DNA from: Dasypus novemcinctus | Lineage: Eukaryota; Chordata; Mammalia; Cingulata; Dasypodidae | DNA length: 64,000 nucleotides | Assembly (NCBI RefSeq): GCF_030445035.2 | Contig: NC_080673.1 | Coordinates: 199,514,216-199,578,215, forward strand | Direction of reading: 5' to 3' | Shown here: positions 11,171-23,433 of the stretch, one piece after another | How the letters are laid out: each line of letters opens with the position of its first letter | How positions within the stretch are numbered: the stretch's first letter is position 1 | Made by a program: the position numbers and the translations under genes | Notes under the pieces: generated by a model | Databases searched by the model: none | Told to the model about the DNA's origin: nothing | The model's input: the letters and a program-made list of their open reading frames with translations, nothing else

Positions 11171-12299
11171 CCATCTGTGCGCATCGATGCATGTGCCAAA
11201 GCAGGAGGGAGAAGATGGGAGATATTTAATGGCTGGTGGAACTTGCAGCCCTGGCTTGCCTTAACCTGCAGAGCTTTATCTGCTGCTAAGCATCATTCCT
11301 GCATCTATTTTACAGATCACGTTCGAAAACACTTCCGTGAAAACTCAGGAAACTGACCAATGACAATTATTGGAACTTTCCTTATCCTGCAATGTTTATA
11401 AGTTTCTGAAAATTATAATAGACATTTATGTGAATGTCTATTAAAAGCTAAATTAAACTTTAAAAAACTAGGAAAATAGAGACAAATTAACCCATCTATT
11501 TCTTGTTGCCCCATCTGCTTCTTTCTCCTCCTTTTCTCTTCCTATTTCCTGCACTGATCTCATTCTCTTTTCTCTCTTTCCTTCTCCCATTCTTATGTGT
11601 GTACTAAACAGTTTTATTTAACTTATTGGCAATAGGAAATTGCCTACAGTGTGCCCACCCAAAAGATTTAAACACAAAACACAAAAGATTTAAACATAAA
11701 CATGAAAGGTTTAAACAAATTTTAAGATCAAATATTAGAAGGATATTTCCTCCTACTTTTTAAATAGTTAAAAATTTAATTATTTAATATAAAAATAGAA
11801 GCTTAATTAAAATATTTTTTAAAGTCTCTTTAGGGTAATATTTCAGATGCAGGCTTATCAGTAGAAGCCAATAATGAGAAATGACAGTATGATGAATTGT
11901 TTCCTACTACCTGTTCAAATTACAGTCATATAAAATGTCATCATGTAGTGGATTACTAAAACAATTAATAGTGGGTTGATTATTTGGGGGCAATCCAAAA
12001 GAAAACAGGAATGAGCATAAATAGCAAGTATTTTCCCTCTGAAAATGAATACAAGGAAAGAGGACTTCCTTTTTTAACCAATTTTGTGGAAGGATTCTGC
12101 ATGAAAAGTTTCTTTTCATTAATCACTTTTTGTTTTGTCAAGTGTGAGAAAAAGAGGAAGAAAATGCTGTCCTTATCTTATAGCTGGAAGTGAAATTTGG
12201 AAGTTTTCTTTCTTCATATAAGGACTTACCTAATAGTCTATAAACTCTTACATCACATTCTTGGCAAACCTAGAAGGCAGGAAGTGATAATAAAGACTC

Positions 12300-12476
12300 A
12301 CATATACACACACTCAGTGTGTACCAAGCTCTCTTCTAAAGGCTGTACACACATCAATTCATTCAATCCCCCCATGACCCTGGGAGGAAGGTCCCAACGT
12401 CACTCTTCATAGATGGAGAAACTGAGATCCTAAGACTTTAAGAAACTTGCCCAAGTTCACACAGTTCATAGTGGTT
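12300..12476 (-). repeat. MIR SINE (antisense), split by an LTR
   Basis: Reverse MIR text ('gtgtaccaagctctcttcta', 'tcattcaatccccccatgac', 'gatggagaaactgagatc', 'cttgcccaagttcacacag') stops where an LTR begins. It seems to resume after it at about 12,882-12,925 ('gagagctgggctttgaattc'). The LTR therefore inserted into an existing MIR. Confidence 0.65.
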
Positions 12477-12880
12477 GTCTCAGTTTTCCAGTCTGCTATG
12501 ACAAATACCACACAATGGGCTGACTTTAAAAATGGGAATTAATTGGCACACAGTTTCAGATACTAGAAGGCTTGCTTCTGTCTGGTCGATAGCTTTCTAT
12601 TGGCTTTCCCATTACGTGGAAGTGTCCTCTCCTTTATCTTCTGGGTTCCATTGACCTCCAGCTTCTGGCCCCTCCCTGTGGCCTCTCTCTTTCTGAATTT
12701 CTTCTGCTCATAAGGCTCTCCATTAATCTGGATTAAGACCTACCTCATCCAATTGGACCATACCTTAACTAAAAATAGCATCGTCAGGAGGTCTTATATA
12801 AAATGAATTCACAGGAACATGAATTACCATTAAGAACATGTCTGCAATGGAATTCGTAATTCAACCTATCCTAGCAGGAG
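12477..12880 (-). repeat. MLT1-like LTR of xenarthran type (antisense)
   Basis: The course is 'gtcagttttcc'-like opening, 'ctatgacaaataccacacaatg', 'gggaattaattggcacacag', 'acgtggaagtgtcctctcc', 'accataccttaactaaaaat' and 'gaattcaacctatccta'. At least four more copies of this family occur in the window (19,205; 21,080; 37,121; 39,236). It interrupts a MIR. Confidence 0.65.
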
Positions 12881-13544
12881 AGCTGGGCTTTGAATTCCGG
12901 CATTTTGGGTCCACAGTGCCTTCAGTTATTGCTGTCCTACTGTGGCTAAACAATTAATATCCCCATCAGACAACTGAGAAACCATCCTGCCTTAGCATAG
13001 GGTAAGAACTAATATTTATTGGGTACATATGGGGTGCAGTCAAGTAGATTATCTTATCCAAAACTGCCAAGTTAAAAGGCTAAAAGGAGGTTAGTCACCT
13101 CCAAATTTAATCAGGACTCTTTCGTGTAAAAAAACAATAACCTAACTCAAATGGGATGTTGGTTTCTGGCATTGTTACTGGAAGGACCTGGACAACATCA
13201 AGAGGCTGATCTACCCACTCCATGGAAAGGGAAAAGAATAAACATGCATCACTACTTACAACCTTGGGTAAAGCGACTCATCATATACCCTGAAAATGGA
13301 CATGTAAGACCCATGTAGTTCTGCTGTTATCTTTAATCACATACAAAACAATGGTGAATAATTTAACTACTAGCACACTCCTTAAATTAGGCAGAGAGAA
13401 AACTATATCTTCTGCAAAACTCTTATTGGGAAGAAGTCACTGGGAGTCCCATATCCATTTCAGATGTCTCAAGTGCAATATTAAGGTAATGCATTTTTTT
13501 TTCAGCTTTATGTTACATGAGCCAATAAATTTTATTACATTAAA

Positions 13545-13640
13545 AAAAGATTCTACTTACAATAGGTCTGAATGCACTGGAATGGATTAGGCTTAAGAAT
13601 ATGTTTTTCTGGGGCACATACAGCTCCAAAACACCATACC
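13545..13640 (-). repeat. Fragment of the same MLT1-like LTR (antisense)
   Basis: Only the terminal part remains: 'cttacaataggtctgaatgc', 'actggaatggattaggctta', and then 'tatgtttttctggggcacat'. It matches the corresponding end of the copies at 19,205 and 21,080. Confidence 0.5.
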
Positions 13641-14514
13641 TTGAATTTGGTTCTCAGAGGCCAGAATATCAAAACTCTTGCTTAAACTCATGCCCATTGT
13701 CTGTTGGCTAAGCAAATCTTTAATTTTAATAGATTATGCTTGATGTTGTTTGTGTTATTCTTAACATTTTAGTGTTCATTCCTGTAAGAGGATTTTGTTC
13801 CAATACCTATAAAGATTAACCGTGTAGCAAGCTTTAGCCAAATAAAATATAAGGGAAGGGAAGAATGTGGATGCAAGAGCTTAGTTATCTTTAAAAAACA
13901 ACAACCCCATTTTCTCTTTGACACTTGGGTAGAGACAGTAAAATCAGCTTTGGTTCCAGAACGAAGATCTGTAGCTAACACATTAATCATGACTTAGAAC
14001 TAAATATACACAAGAATTGAAAGTGCACTCAAATAGAACAGAGCCTAAGTACACTTATACATTGCCACATTATTTTGTAAACTTATCTTAATGATTAATA
14101 CTCATTTTTTTTCAAACAACCCAAATTTTTTTATTGTTTTTTTTTTTTAAGATACATAGATCACACAAAAAAGATAATGCGTTCTTGGAATACTTTCATA
14201 TACTGAAATGGATTCAAAACTCACTTAACTGACATTCCAATTATAAGGCCCCTCTATAAAAAATATGTCCAAATTCTAAGAAGCCAGGGAGTTGTAGGAA
14301 AGCTGTAGAAAGGACATACTTATAGATCTGAAAGCATTAAAGCTGTCTATTAAATTCTGACCGAGTAGTCTAACTCAGCCACCAAATACCTTCTGAGAAA
14401 CCAATAGGCCCCAATTAGTTTGAGACCAGAGAACTTGAGAGGTGGGGAAGATGTTAGAACAAATGTTCAAGAATGAATATTTCTACAACAACTATCAGGT
14501 TTCCAGCCATTTGT

Positions 14515-14690
14515 TGTGTAGCACATTATCTCCTCTCATCCAGAGGTAGTATTCTCACACCTATTATAAAGATTAAATAGAAACAAAGCTTGAGGCTCAG
14601 AGATGTTAAATTCTGCAACAACATAAGCACATAAATCGGGGCATTGAGTTCACATAGTGTAGGCTATGTCCACTACACTGTATATTTTAA
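14515..14690 (-). repeat. MIR SINE (antisense)
   Basis: The diverged reverse MIR signature 'tatctcctctcatccagagg', 'gcttgaggctcagagatg' and 'gggcattgagttcacatag' is visible. Confidence 0.5.
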
Positions 14691-15317
14691 TGCGAAAGAC
14701 AGAAATAATGTCCATTTTAAAAAAAGCTTAAGGTGGCTATATTTAGCAATCCTAATTAAATCATTACATTGTCTCAAAGAAATTTCTTCTAACCAAAACT
14801 TCCGTTGAGAAATTCCCATCAAGAACTTCCAGCTACTCTATAACTAAAATACTGGATAGTGGGAGGAATATCAATGTTGCCCCAGCAAAGAGCTTTTTGG
14901 TGAATTAACTTGTATTCCCAAGCAGGACAGACAATGCCCTTAAGAGGACTGAGGGCTGAGGCTGAGGCTCATCCATAATACGGCAGCACTAGCCCCTCAT
15001 GAGTTGTTGTAAAGATTCAGCAGAGTAGTTTACACACTGCACTTGACTTAAATTTACCCAGTACTTATATTTTGCCATTATTATTATTATTCAGATAGAT
15101 CGATTGTTTGCCCATTGAGAAGGTTCCATTTTATTTTTGGATTTTATTTTTGGATTTTGGATTTTAATACAAAGCATACTTTGTATTATATGAAATAACT
15201 AATCAGAAAAAAAATTAGTTATGCAGCATTTTTTCATTTTAGTTATATTATTTGAAGACAGATACCTTATTTTTCTTTATAGAAATCCACCTAATAAGGG
15301 TTCTAAAATCATTTGGA

Positions 15318-15440
15318 ACCATTTATTCAACAAATATTTACTGACTATATAATATGTGCCAGGCATTGTGTCTGTATTAATATATACATACCATGCATGG
15401 TCTCTCCAAATGAAGCTCCCAATTTAGAATTCATACGCTT
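15318..15440 (-). repeat. L2 LINE 3' end (antisense)
   Basis: It begins 'ccatttattcaacaaatatt' and 'tactgactatataatatgtg', followed by 'ccaggcattgtgtctg' and 'tgaagctcccaatttag', the reverse L2 terminus. Confidence 0.6.
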
Positions 15441-15749
15441 TAAAACAAAAAAGGATACAAATCAATTTATATACTAGTGCCTGCTCTGGCACTTGGCAAA
15501 TTGTAGGTATATGACAAATGCTTATTAGAACTATAAAAATATATCCTTTGATTGATATTTTAACTCCTTTAGTCTAGTAGGGCAAAGGATTTATGTCTAA
15601 TATGTGCCCATATAATAACTGATTGAAACACTTGTATAAATGCCTTTTTACATATAAACATCTTTATCAAACTCAAATTCAATGTAGCTCAGAGAGAGTA
15701 ACAAAGTCAAAAGACACACAATGTGAAAAATACTAAAACCTGCAGCATT

Positions 15750-15990
15750 TTAGAGAGCCAAGCAGCATGGTATGTAAGTTCAGAGGATGAACTCTGAAAT
15801 CAAACAGGTCTAGGCTTGACCAAATTCTAGCTTTATCCCTTACTAGCTGTGCAACTTTGGGCAAGCCCCCAAAGCTCTCTGAACCACATTCCACCTCTGT
15901 CAAGTGAAGACAATAACACTTAATATTCAAAGAACCCTGCAGGAGAGGTGAGATAATACTGCTTTACTTTGTGCACAGTGCTTTACAGAT
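15750..15990 (+). repeat. MIR SINE (sense)
   Basis: This is a nearly complete sense MIR: 'agcagcatggtatgtaag', 'tctgaaatcaaacaggtctag', 'cttactagctgtgcaactttg', 'ggcaagccccc', 'caataacacttaatattc' and 'cacagtgctttacag'. Confidence 0.75.
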
Positions 15991-16529
15991 TACAAGCAGG
16001 CTTGTGATTCATAACAACTGGCCATTGTTAATAATGCAATGGTATGCGTCAACCCTATTCCTTTTGGAAATGTACAAATGCAAATGGTAGCACTTCAATG
16101 GGGAAAAAGGTAGGCTGTTTTTAAAGCAACAATTTTTATAACACTCGGAAAATATCTTTAGGGTCCCATCACCAAACATGTCAGATTTTTCACCTTGGAC
16201 TTTGAATTCACTTTAAAAACAGGAAAAAATTCCAACTTGCTACCTATTGTGTAGAAATGAATGTCCAGTAGTTTACACAATTCCCCAGGGAGTGGATTCA
16301 CTCTGGAGTATTGTTTATGGGCTGATAAAGTTCAGGTCAGTAAGCATATTTATCTTTGAAATATTATTCCAGAAGTTGCCATTTTGATCCCAACCTTACT
16401 CTAAGGTACTGTATCTCATTTAAAACACAGCTAAAGGAGAGGCAATGGCCCGACTCTCTCACTCAGTTGCTGACACACTGGCCTTCAGTCCCTAAGACAC
16501 ACCAGCTCATTTCTGCTTAGGTTGGTGGC

Positions 16530-16800
16530 ACTAAATGTCCCCTCTGTCTGGAAACTGCACCCCCCACATCTTCACATGACTAGTTCATTCTCATGCCAGG
16601 TTGCAGCTGAGATGTCACCTCCCTGCCCAGTCCCCAGCTACTTTATCCCATTGCCACGGTTTATCATTTTCACAGTACATATCCTAAATGAGATGGTCTT
16701 TGTATAGGAAATTATTTTCTGTCTGCCCCACTGGAAAGTCAATCTCCATCCCTACTGGATATCCCTAAGGCCAATAAACATCTCTGCTCTTAGAATACAC
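16530..16800 (+). repeat. L2 LINE 3' fragment (sense)
   Basis: The order 'ctctgtctggaaactgcac', 'cttcacatgactagttcattc', 'gctgagatgtcacctccctg', 'ttatcattttcacagtac' and 'taaggccaataaacatctc' matches the sense L2 3' region. Confidence 0.6.
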
Positions 16801-16959
16801 TGGGCAGAGAGACGCTACAAAACTAAATCAGAATCAAAGTAGCTCCCACTGTGGCCCCCCTCCCACAGGCTTTGTCCTTTCTACTTTAGACTGTTGTGAC
16901 ACCAGGTGTCACAAACCTCCAAGTGGTCTTATGGAAAGAACCGCCACATGTTGAGAAAA

Positions 16960-17100
16960 GCAGAGCTCCCTCCTTGGTTCTGGCCTTCTGGCTGTGTGAC
17001 TCTGAGCAAATCAACCCACTTCTCTGAGCTTCAATGCCCTGAGACCTTCAGGAAAAATAACTTTACCTGCCCTGCTCACCTCACAGTGTTGCTGGTTGTC
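16960..17100 (+). repeat. MIR SINE (sense)
   Basis: Signature 'tggttctggccttctggctg', 'tgtgactctgagcaaatcaac' and 'ttctctgagcttcaatgc', with the 'ctcacctcacagtgttgctgg' segment. Confidence 0.6.
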
Positions 17101-17998
17101 TTCAGGCACAGCAAGCTCTCCCTAACCATCTCCCAAAATGCCCCTTCAAGAATTCATCCAGTCATTCGTATATGAGAATGGCTCCATTTGCCTATGATTC
17201 TCAATAGCATTTCTTTGTACATGCTTATTCTTCTGCTTTCAATATCTTAAACCCTCATGTATGAAGAATCATGCATAATATATAGCCCATTTCATGTCTA
17301 TATCATCAACAAAGAACTCTCTGATCCCCTAAACTTAACATAATCTCCCTCTCCATTAAGCTGACTTAGTTCTTTATCTGGGTATCTCTAGAAACAGAAA
17401 TGTAGTCATCTGCTATCACCTCGTTATTTCACAAGAAGCCCAGAGAGGGAAGCAAAATTAGTCAAGGACAACCAATACACTGTTCCTTCTGAGTATACCA
17501 GAACATGTTAGAACAAGAGGGAGTCACGCGGACAAGTTCACCGTAGGTCTTCCGCACTGATACACTAGGTGGGATCAGCCTTGATCTACATCTTGGGTTG
17601 TCACAGTCAGGGGTGAGGTTAGGGAGGCATTCCAGCTTCCACGTGGTTGACTGTCCTGTAATTAACCCATCCATATTGCTAGGATATGAAGATTGTGGTA
17701 ACAGAGTCAAGCTTGGTCAGTGCCAGTAACTCAATTCTGGCAAAAACTATATGGGTGGGAAACTTGCCTTTTGATTTCCCCTAGCACCTTTATTCACCCT
17801 CAGGATCTTATCATGCTTATCACTCAGCCTTGAAGAGCTTGCTTGCCTCTTCCTTATTTAAAATCACTTCTGATATACCTTTACAGTATAAATGTGTTCA
17901 TCTCTTTCTGAAGTAAAACTACCCATTTTAGTCTGCACTTAAACTTGCAAATGCTAAAGGTATTCAAAATTTCATTAACTTTCTTTTCTGTGTTTCAG

Positions 17999-18145
17999 AA
18001 GTTTGATTCGGTGGAAGAAATCATCGAACACTACAAATATTTTCCTATTATACTAATTGATGGGAAAGATAAAACCGGCATCCACCGGGATCAATGCTAC
18101 CTAACGCAGCCGCTGCCTCTCCATAGAGGCTTCTCCCCTAAGTAG
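17999..18145 (+). CDS. CLNK: CLNK last coding exon: SH2 C-terminal half, tail and stop
   Basis: This exon encodes 48 residues and a TAG stop at 18143-18145, starting after the strong acceptor 'tgtgtttcag'. The opening KFDSVEEIIEHYKYFP is the SH2 helix alphaB (S-V-x-x-I-I-E-H-Y), followed by IILIDGKDKTGIHRDQCYLT and the short tail QPLPLHRGFSPK. In the SLP-76/BLNK/CLNK family the SH2 domain ends the protein in just this way, so the stop is the natural C-terminus. No disruption is seen. With the exons at 3639 and 6955 it makes 126 in-frame codons, a full-length SH2 domain plus tail. The frame preceding 17999 is intronic and not part of the protein. Confidence 0.93.
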   Translation, partial: KFDSVEEIIEHYKYFPIILIDGKDKTGIHRDQCYLTQPLPLHRGFSPK

Positions 18146-18900
18146 CCCGGTCTTTGTTTGCTCCTTAGTCCAGTGGAGCCAATGCCCCTATTACGTTTCA
18201 CTTATTTCAAAAGATTATTTTCTGTGGCTGCAAGGGCTTACTTTTCTGGCTTCATACCAAAGAAAAACATTCTATAATGGAAATTGAAAAGGCAATCATG
18301 TTTGTGAAAGTTCAAACCTTACAGGAAATATTTGTAAGATGCAAAAATGAAAACCAGCTCTTTAAAAGTATCTCCTAAAGAGAAAAGATTTATGAACATG
18401 GTCATTATAATCATGTTTTGGATGAGCAAGAAAATTCCAAGAAGCTCTTGTTTTACTTTTGCACAAAGCACATGAATGTCTATGTGAGATTCTCAAATCC
18501 ACCCTATTTCCAGGACACTGTGCTGACTTTATTTCAGAACTATTTGGACTTGTGCATTTTCAATGTTTTTAGTGATTCTTTATTTTAAAGGTGTTCATGA
18601 ATGTTATCTTTTTTTTTAATCCTGAAAAATAACTTATAGGGAAGGAATGTGGTATGGAAAACAAGAGCACTTGTGAATATCACCTTAAAGATAACAATCA
18701 GAAATACTTTTACTGTGGTGAGAAATAGTCACAGGACTAGCCTCCGCCATACCCTGTTAGAATAGTTTTAATCCAAATGGAATTAGCAAATTCAGAGTAA
18801 GGAACTCAGAAGATTGTACCCTGCTCCAGCCTTAAATCAGGTCTAAATCTGAGTGTATGTACAATTAAAATAATAATAATAAAAAATTTTAAAAACTCCA
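18146..18900 (+). other. CLNK: CLNK 3' UTR (probable extent)
   Basis: This repeat-free AT-rich stretch runs from the stop codon to a cluster of polyadenylation-like hexamers. The end is not certain: I chose the AATAAA at 18878-18883 because no AATAAA is evident between it and the stop. The transcript may end earlier with a variant signal. Confidence 0.45.
18878..18883 (+). terminator. CLNK: Candidate polyadenylation signal AATAAA for CLNK
   Basis: A canonical hexamer inside an AAT-rich run, about 735 bases after the stop codon, preceded by attaaa at 18864-18869. The low-complexity setting makes chance occurrence quite possible. Confidence 0.4.
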
Positions 18901-18984
18901 ACGGCAGACTTTCATTTTATGGTAGAGAAGAACTTTTCTCAAAGGAGTGCTGATGCTTTGCAGTGACAATGCACGTATCTCAAT

Positions 18985-19080
18985 TTCATTCCTGTTCTAT
19001 AATACAGATGGAGAAACTGAGGCTCAAAGAGGTTATTTATCTTATGCAGTATCACTGGAGAGCCCAAATTTTGCTCCGTT
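18985..19080 (-). repeat. MIR SINE fragment (antisense)
   Basis: The text 'ctataatacagatggagaaac', 'tgaggctcaaagaggttatt' and 'cagtatcactggag' is the reverse MIR core. Confidence 0.55.
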
Positions 19081-19204
19081 TTGCCTGGTTCCATGCCAGC
19101 ACATGTTCTCAGGTACAACCTTACGTTAAGGAATTTTACAATCTAATTGAGGAACTAAGTTTAAAAAGAGAGAGAAAGAAATTGAAAATACAAATTTACC
19201 CACG

Positions 19205-19620
19205 GCCTTAGTTTCCTGGCTGGTAAGACAAACGCCACACAATGACTTGGTTTAATGACAGTAATTCATTGGCTCACAGTTCAGAGGTTCGAAAGCTGGC
19301 TGCCTCCCTGGGGTTGGAATCTTCTGGCTGGCCAGCAATCCTTGGGGTTCCGTGGCTCTTCTGTTACATGGTGATGTCCTCTCCTTTCTCTTCTGGGTTT
19401 GCTGACTTCCACATTTTACCCCTCCCTGGTGACTTTTTCTCCTTGCTCTTCTCTATAAGGCCATCAGTAATAGGATAAATACCCATCCTGATTCAGTTGG
19501 CCACACTTGAACTAAAACTAGTATCTTCAAAAGTTCCTATTTGACAATGGATTCACACCCACTGGAATGGATTCAAATTAATAACATGTTTTTCGAGGGT
19601 ACATAATTCAGTCTACATAC
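19205..19620 (-). repeat. MLT1-like LTR of xenarthran type (antisense)
   Basis: The full course of the family is present: 'ccttagtttcctggctgg', 'aaacgccacacaatgacttgg', 'attcattggctcacagttc', 'gttacatggtgatgtcctctc', 'cccatcctgattcagttgg', 'gacaatggattcacaccc' and 'acatgtttttcgagggtac', ending at about 'cagtctacata'. It is the best-preserved copy in the window. Confidence 0.7.
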
Positions 19621-20429
19621 CCACCTTTAAAATAAATAAAACTCCTGAAATGGTGATATCCCCTTCTTTTTATTCTTAACATTATGACATGTTTTTATAG
19701 TTGAGAGATTGAACATACAAAAAAAAAAGTTTTGCTGAAATTCAAGACATATGATTACATCAAATGTTACCAAAGCCTCTATATGACATTCTGAGAGTAT
19801 TTATGTAAATGCAGGTTCAATGCAGAAATCAAACCAAAGCAGAATAAAAAGGCAAAAGAAGTCAATGCAAGCAATAACCAGGGTAAACTCTAGTCTAAAA
19901 TAGCAGACAATGAGTTTGGAGAGGAGAGCTTAGCCATCTTCCCATCAACCCAACAATTTCATTGGTACTCTTCTTTTGCAAGGTCAAATGTGAGATGACA
20001 CCCTCTCTGTTAGTAAGGAGTGTTTGATGAAGAAGCTCCTTATAAAATTGTAACTCTTGACATCTGAGTCAGCTTATCTTCGAGTATACTGCACTAGATA
20101 ACATATGAACCAAGAAACAAGAGGATTTAAATTGGAGCTTGGCTGCTAAGAAGCTGAACGATCAGAAGGCAGTATGGCTGCCGGTCACACTCGACTGGAC
20201 GTCAGCAAGTCTAGGCGAGCATGGAAATGGACTCTACAATGAGGCCCAGGCTCACGCACAGGAGGAATCTCTTCCTCACCAAGGTCTCTTGATTCACTGA
20301 TTCATGGTGCCTGCGCCATCCAGAGCTGTGTTCTCAAGCAATGTCTCTGTGTCTCCTCAAGCATTGTTGTTGTTAGAGTAGATGAGCATCAGGTGGTTAA
20401 TATTTGATGAGCTTATATTTTTTAAACGC

Positions 20430-20950
20430 TTCATCAACTCTTATCCATGTGAAAATAAATGAAGAATACCCAAATGAGAACAAACAAAGGCTATTTATTC
20501 GGAGCTTGCTATATAGCAAAGGAGTCAGCTGCCATCACTTGAGGTGGGCGAAACCGAAAGGAGTGGGAGAGCTTTATAATGGAGAAAGGAAGCCTTCAGG
20601 TAGGCTCTGAGTGGAAGCTCTTGGCTGGGGGAGGCTGGAGGTTAGCAAACTAGAAGCAGGGCATCTGATGTGATTGGTTAGGGGAGCATTTTTGGTTTTA
20701 GTCCAGTTGATCCTTAGAAGCAGGGGTAAAACATAGAGCAGCTGTCAGATATTGATCAAACCCTGACTATTTTGGGCCAGTTGTTACAGGGACTGTAGCT
20801 TTACCTCCTGGGTTGGTTGCTACAGATAGTGGCCAGCTTTCTGGACTGACTGTTGCAGGAAGAGGGCTAAGCTTCCTGGTCTGGTTGCTGTACTAGTGGT
20901 TTAGAATTTCCTGGTCATTGGTCACTTGTATATTCAATCTCTCATTTATA
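20430..20950 (-). repeat. Unassigned LTR-like repeat (probable antisense)
   Basis: A stretch from 'caaaggctatttattcggag' through 'gagtcagctgccatcacttg', 'aggctggaggttagcaaac' and 'ctgatgtgattggttaggg', with several 'ttcctggtctggttgctg' style phrases, resembles a retroviral LTR in reverse (tail-first AT block, then GC-richer body). I cannot name the family and see no target duplication. It also has internal near-repeats of the 'ctggtctggttgctg' type at about 20,815-20,890. Confidence 0.35.
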
Positions 20951-21079
20951 AATGCATAACATAATGTAAAGAGGAAAAAGAAGCAGAAATTAACCATCTT
21001 AGAATAAAAGAATCACAATGTTTATGCATATAAAAATCCCTGTAAAGATATATGAAACACAACATTTGACAGGGATTGC

Positions 21080-21417
21080 TTCAAAGGATTGGGATTTGAA
21101 GGGCTTCTCTCCATGTCTCTGTGCTCCACCAAGTCCAGCTGCTGGCCTCCAGGACCCTCTATCTTGGCTCTCGGGGTTTCACTCTGAGCTCCTGGATCTC
21201 TGGGGCCCTCTCTTTTCATAGTCATCCATTTCTTTTTCTTTTTTTCTTTTTTCCACCCATTTATAAAGGACTCCAGTAACAAGACTAATACCCACCCCAG
21301 GACTTGCCTTACTAAGTGGTCTTATCAAGCAGCCTCATCTATAATGGGTTCACACCCATAGGAATGGATTAGTTCTGAGGACATCATCTTTTCTGGGGTA
21401 CAGTCTCAAACCATCAC
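21080..21417 (-). repeat. MLT1-like LTR of xenarthran type (antisense, partly rearranged)
   Basis: The right half, 'tttataaaggactccagtaac', 'aatgggttcacacccatagg', 'aatggattagttctgagg' and 'ttttctggggtacagtctc', matches the copy at 19,205. The left half is diverged and carries a T-rich run at 21,225-21,255. Confidence 0.55.
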
Positions 21418-21450
21418 AGAGGTAATAAAGGGAAGAAGGAAAAAGAAGAG

Positions 21451-22110
21451 TCAGGGAAAGACTGCAGACTGTGAAAGGAGAGGCAGAAAGAGGGAGGAAC
21501 GAGTAGAAAAGCATGAAACTACAATACAGGTCTGGGAATGTCCTGGGCAGCCCAATGGGGAGCTTCTGAGCAAAGACTGTCCCCAGAGAGTCCCATGTTG
21601 AGCAGAAATGTGCCATGCTCGGTCATTGCTGGGGGCTGCCCAAGAAAGCATAATGTCAGATATTATGGGAGATAGGAAAAGGTGCTGCAGCTGAAGGTCC
21701 ACCAGCAAGTACTCCTTTGTAGAGAGATCAAAACCATCCACCTCCTTGTTTACCACCAGGAAGTTCTGTTTTTCAGTGTTCACAAAGTCCTCCTTCAGAA
21801 TTTAGCCCTCCTCCCAAAAAGATCAGCCTGAGGCAAATGTGAAGTACTGTTTCCTCTCGGACTTTTCTGTGCCCTTGTCTTGTCCTGGGCTTATCCTTTC
21901 TCATGGTCTTAGGAATTCTTCAGTTTAGAGGAATTGAAATGCCCTCCATCTACTCCCAATGAAATAGACTTTCTCCCTTCACCAGGGGCACTATTACATA
22001 ACTTAGAGCCGGTAATCCTTTGCTCCAGGTGGTTTGACTTGGTTTCTTTCACTGCTTTAGCAGTCCACAGCTGCTTCTGCCTACAGTCCGGGTTCCGGGC
22101 TTAGTCTTTA
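21451..22110 (-). pseudogene. Degraded protein-like segment, identity unknown
   Basis: On the minus strand one frame reads like a soluble protein for about 40 residues near its start at 21,783 (it includes FLVVNKEVDGFDLSTKEYLL). Extending upstream in the same frame to about 21,905 gives more protein-like text interrupted by several stops. There are no introns or clean ends, and I do not recognise the family. It may be a decayed retrocopy, a retroviral internal fragment, or chance. The frame is not an intact gene. Confidence 0.25.
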
Positions 22111-23433
22111 GGCTGCCACCTGATTGACTGGTACCCCAGTATGCACACTGGTTACTCTGCTTCCTCCAAAACAGGACCAGGACCCACAACGGAATGCAGG
22201 CTGGCTCCACACTGCACCCAGTGAGGGAGTGGGGGAGGGGCAGCAAGGGTGCCACAAGCTTCTCCTACCATTTTTATAGCTGCATTTTCTTGATTCCGCA
22301 CTTGCCCAGTTACTGTAGCCCTTTAACTGCTTTGAGAGTTTTGAGGAAGATGGCTCTGCCAGTTTTTGCTAGATGTTCAAATATTCTGTGGGGGAACAGA
22401 ACACTGGAGCGTCTTATGCCACTGCTTTGGGTAACTGAAAGGGTAGATAATCTATTTTACTATTGAGGACAGTGGTCCTTGTTGATTAAAGTCTTACGAA
22501 GGCATACTTTTGACCTGGTCGTGGTCTTGTCATTGTGCTCCTATTCAGTGTCTAGATGCACTCTTGTGTCTCTAATTGGAAGCTCAATGATTTGTTCTTG
22601 GTTTGCCCAAATTCCAAATGAGGATCCTTTGAGATGGCTTTGAAACTTCTGAATCAAATTAGGAAATTTAAAAATTTCTCTAACTTCCTTATCCAAACAC
22701 TCTACCACTCTGGTGCTTGTATGTGTGTGTTTTTGAAACCCCATCAAGGCTGAGTCAATTAAATTTTCTGTTCTAATTAGTACAACAGAATCGAATTTAC
22801 CCTATTGTCAAATAACCTCATTGTCATGTGTGTGTACACATACTCATGTGTTTATAAGATAGCCTAAGCTGTATGTCATTAGCATTATATTTGTGTATCT
22901 TTTTTTATCCTGAAAAATATTTGTTCTAGTGAATCACACATACTTTTTTTGAGCATTCATGATTTACAGCTGTAATAACTTAAAGGAAAGCAAGTAGGTA
23001 ATTAATGTTAAATTTTTCTCTGTAACTTAATATTCAAGAAGGAAATTCAAAGCATAGTTTTCTTTTATATACTTTGTGCCACAACACCATAAAGCCATTT
23101 TGAAGTCATATTTGGGATAAATTTAGGATGAAATTTCTAGAACAATTATTGATATATGAACTCTATGCCAGATTTTTGGGATACAAAAATGAAAAAAAAC
23201 CAACCCCTGTGGTTAAGGGCTCAGAATCTGGCAAGCAATATACAGATGTTATCAAAATCATACAACGCCTACAGTTCTCTCCCTTATATTACCCCTGCTT
23301 TGTTAGGTGGTTAGAGGGGGAACAAGGTTGTAAGAGAAGACCTCTGGAGAAGAAGATGTTCATACAGGGTCACGAAGGATGCCCCTTTGCTTTAAATGTA
23401 AAAAAAAAAACAAAAAAAAAACAAGTACTTTGT

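Larger units (their letters stand above)
7111..17998 (+). other. CLNK: CLNK last intron
   Basis: This 10.9-kb phase-0 intron is bounded by GT at 7111 and AG at 17998, with a good 'ttcttttctgtgtttcag' acceptor. It is full of old repeats (MIR, L2, MLT1-like LTRs) and two DAS SINEs. Stretches not listed separately, for example 11,200-12,290, 12,930-13,480, 13,650-14,500 and 17,110-17,980, are AT-rich and show nothing I can identify. Confidence 0.8.
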
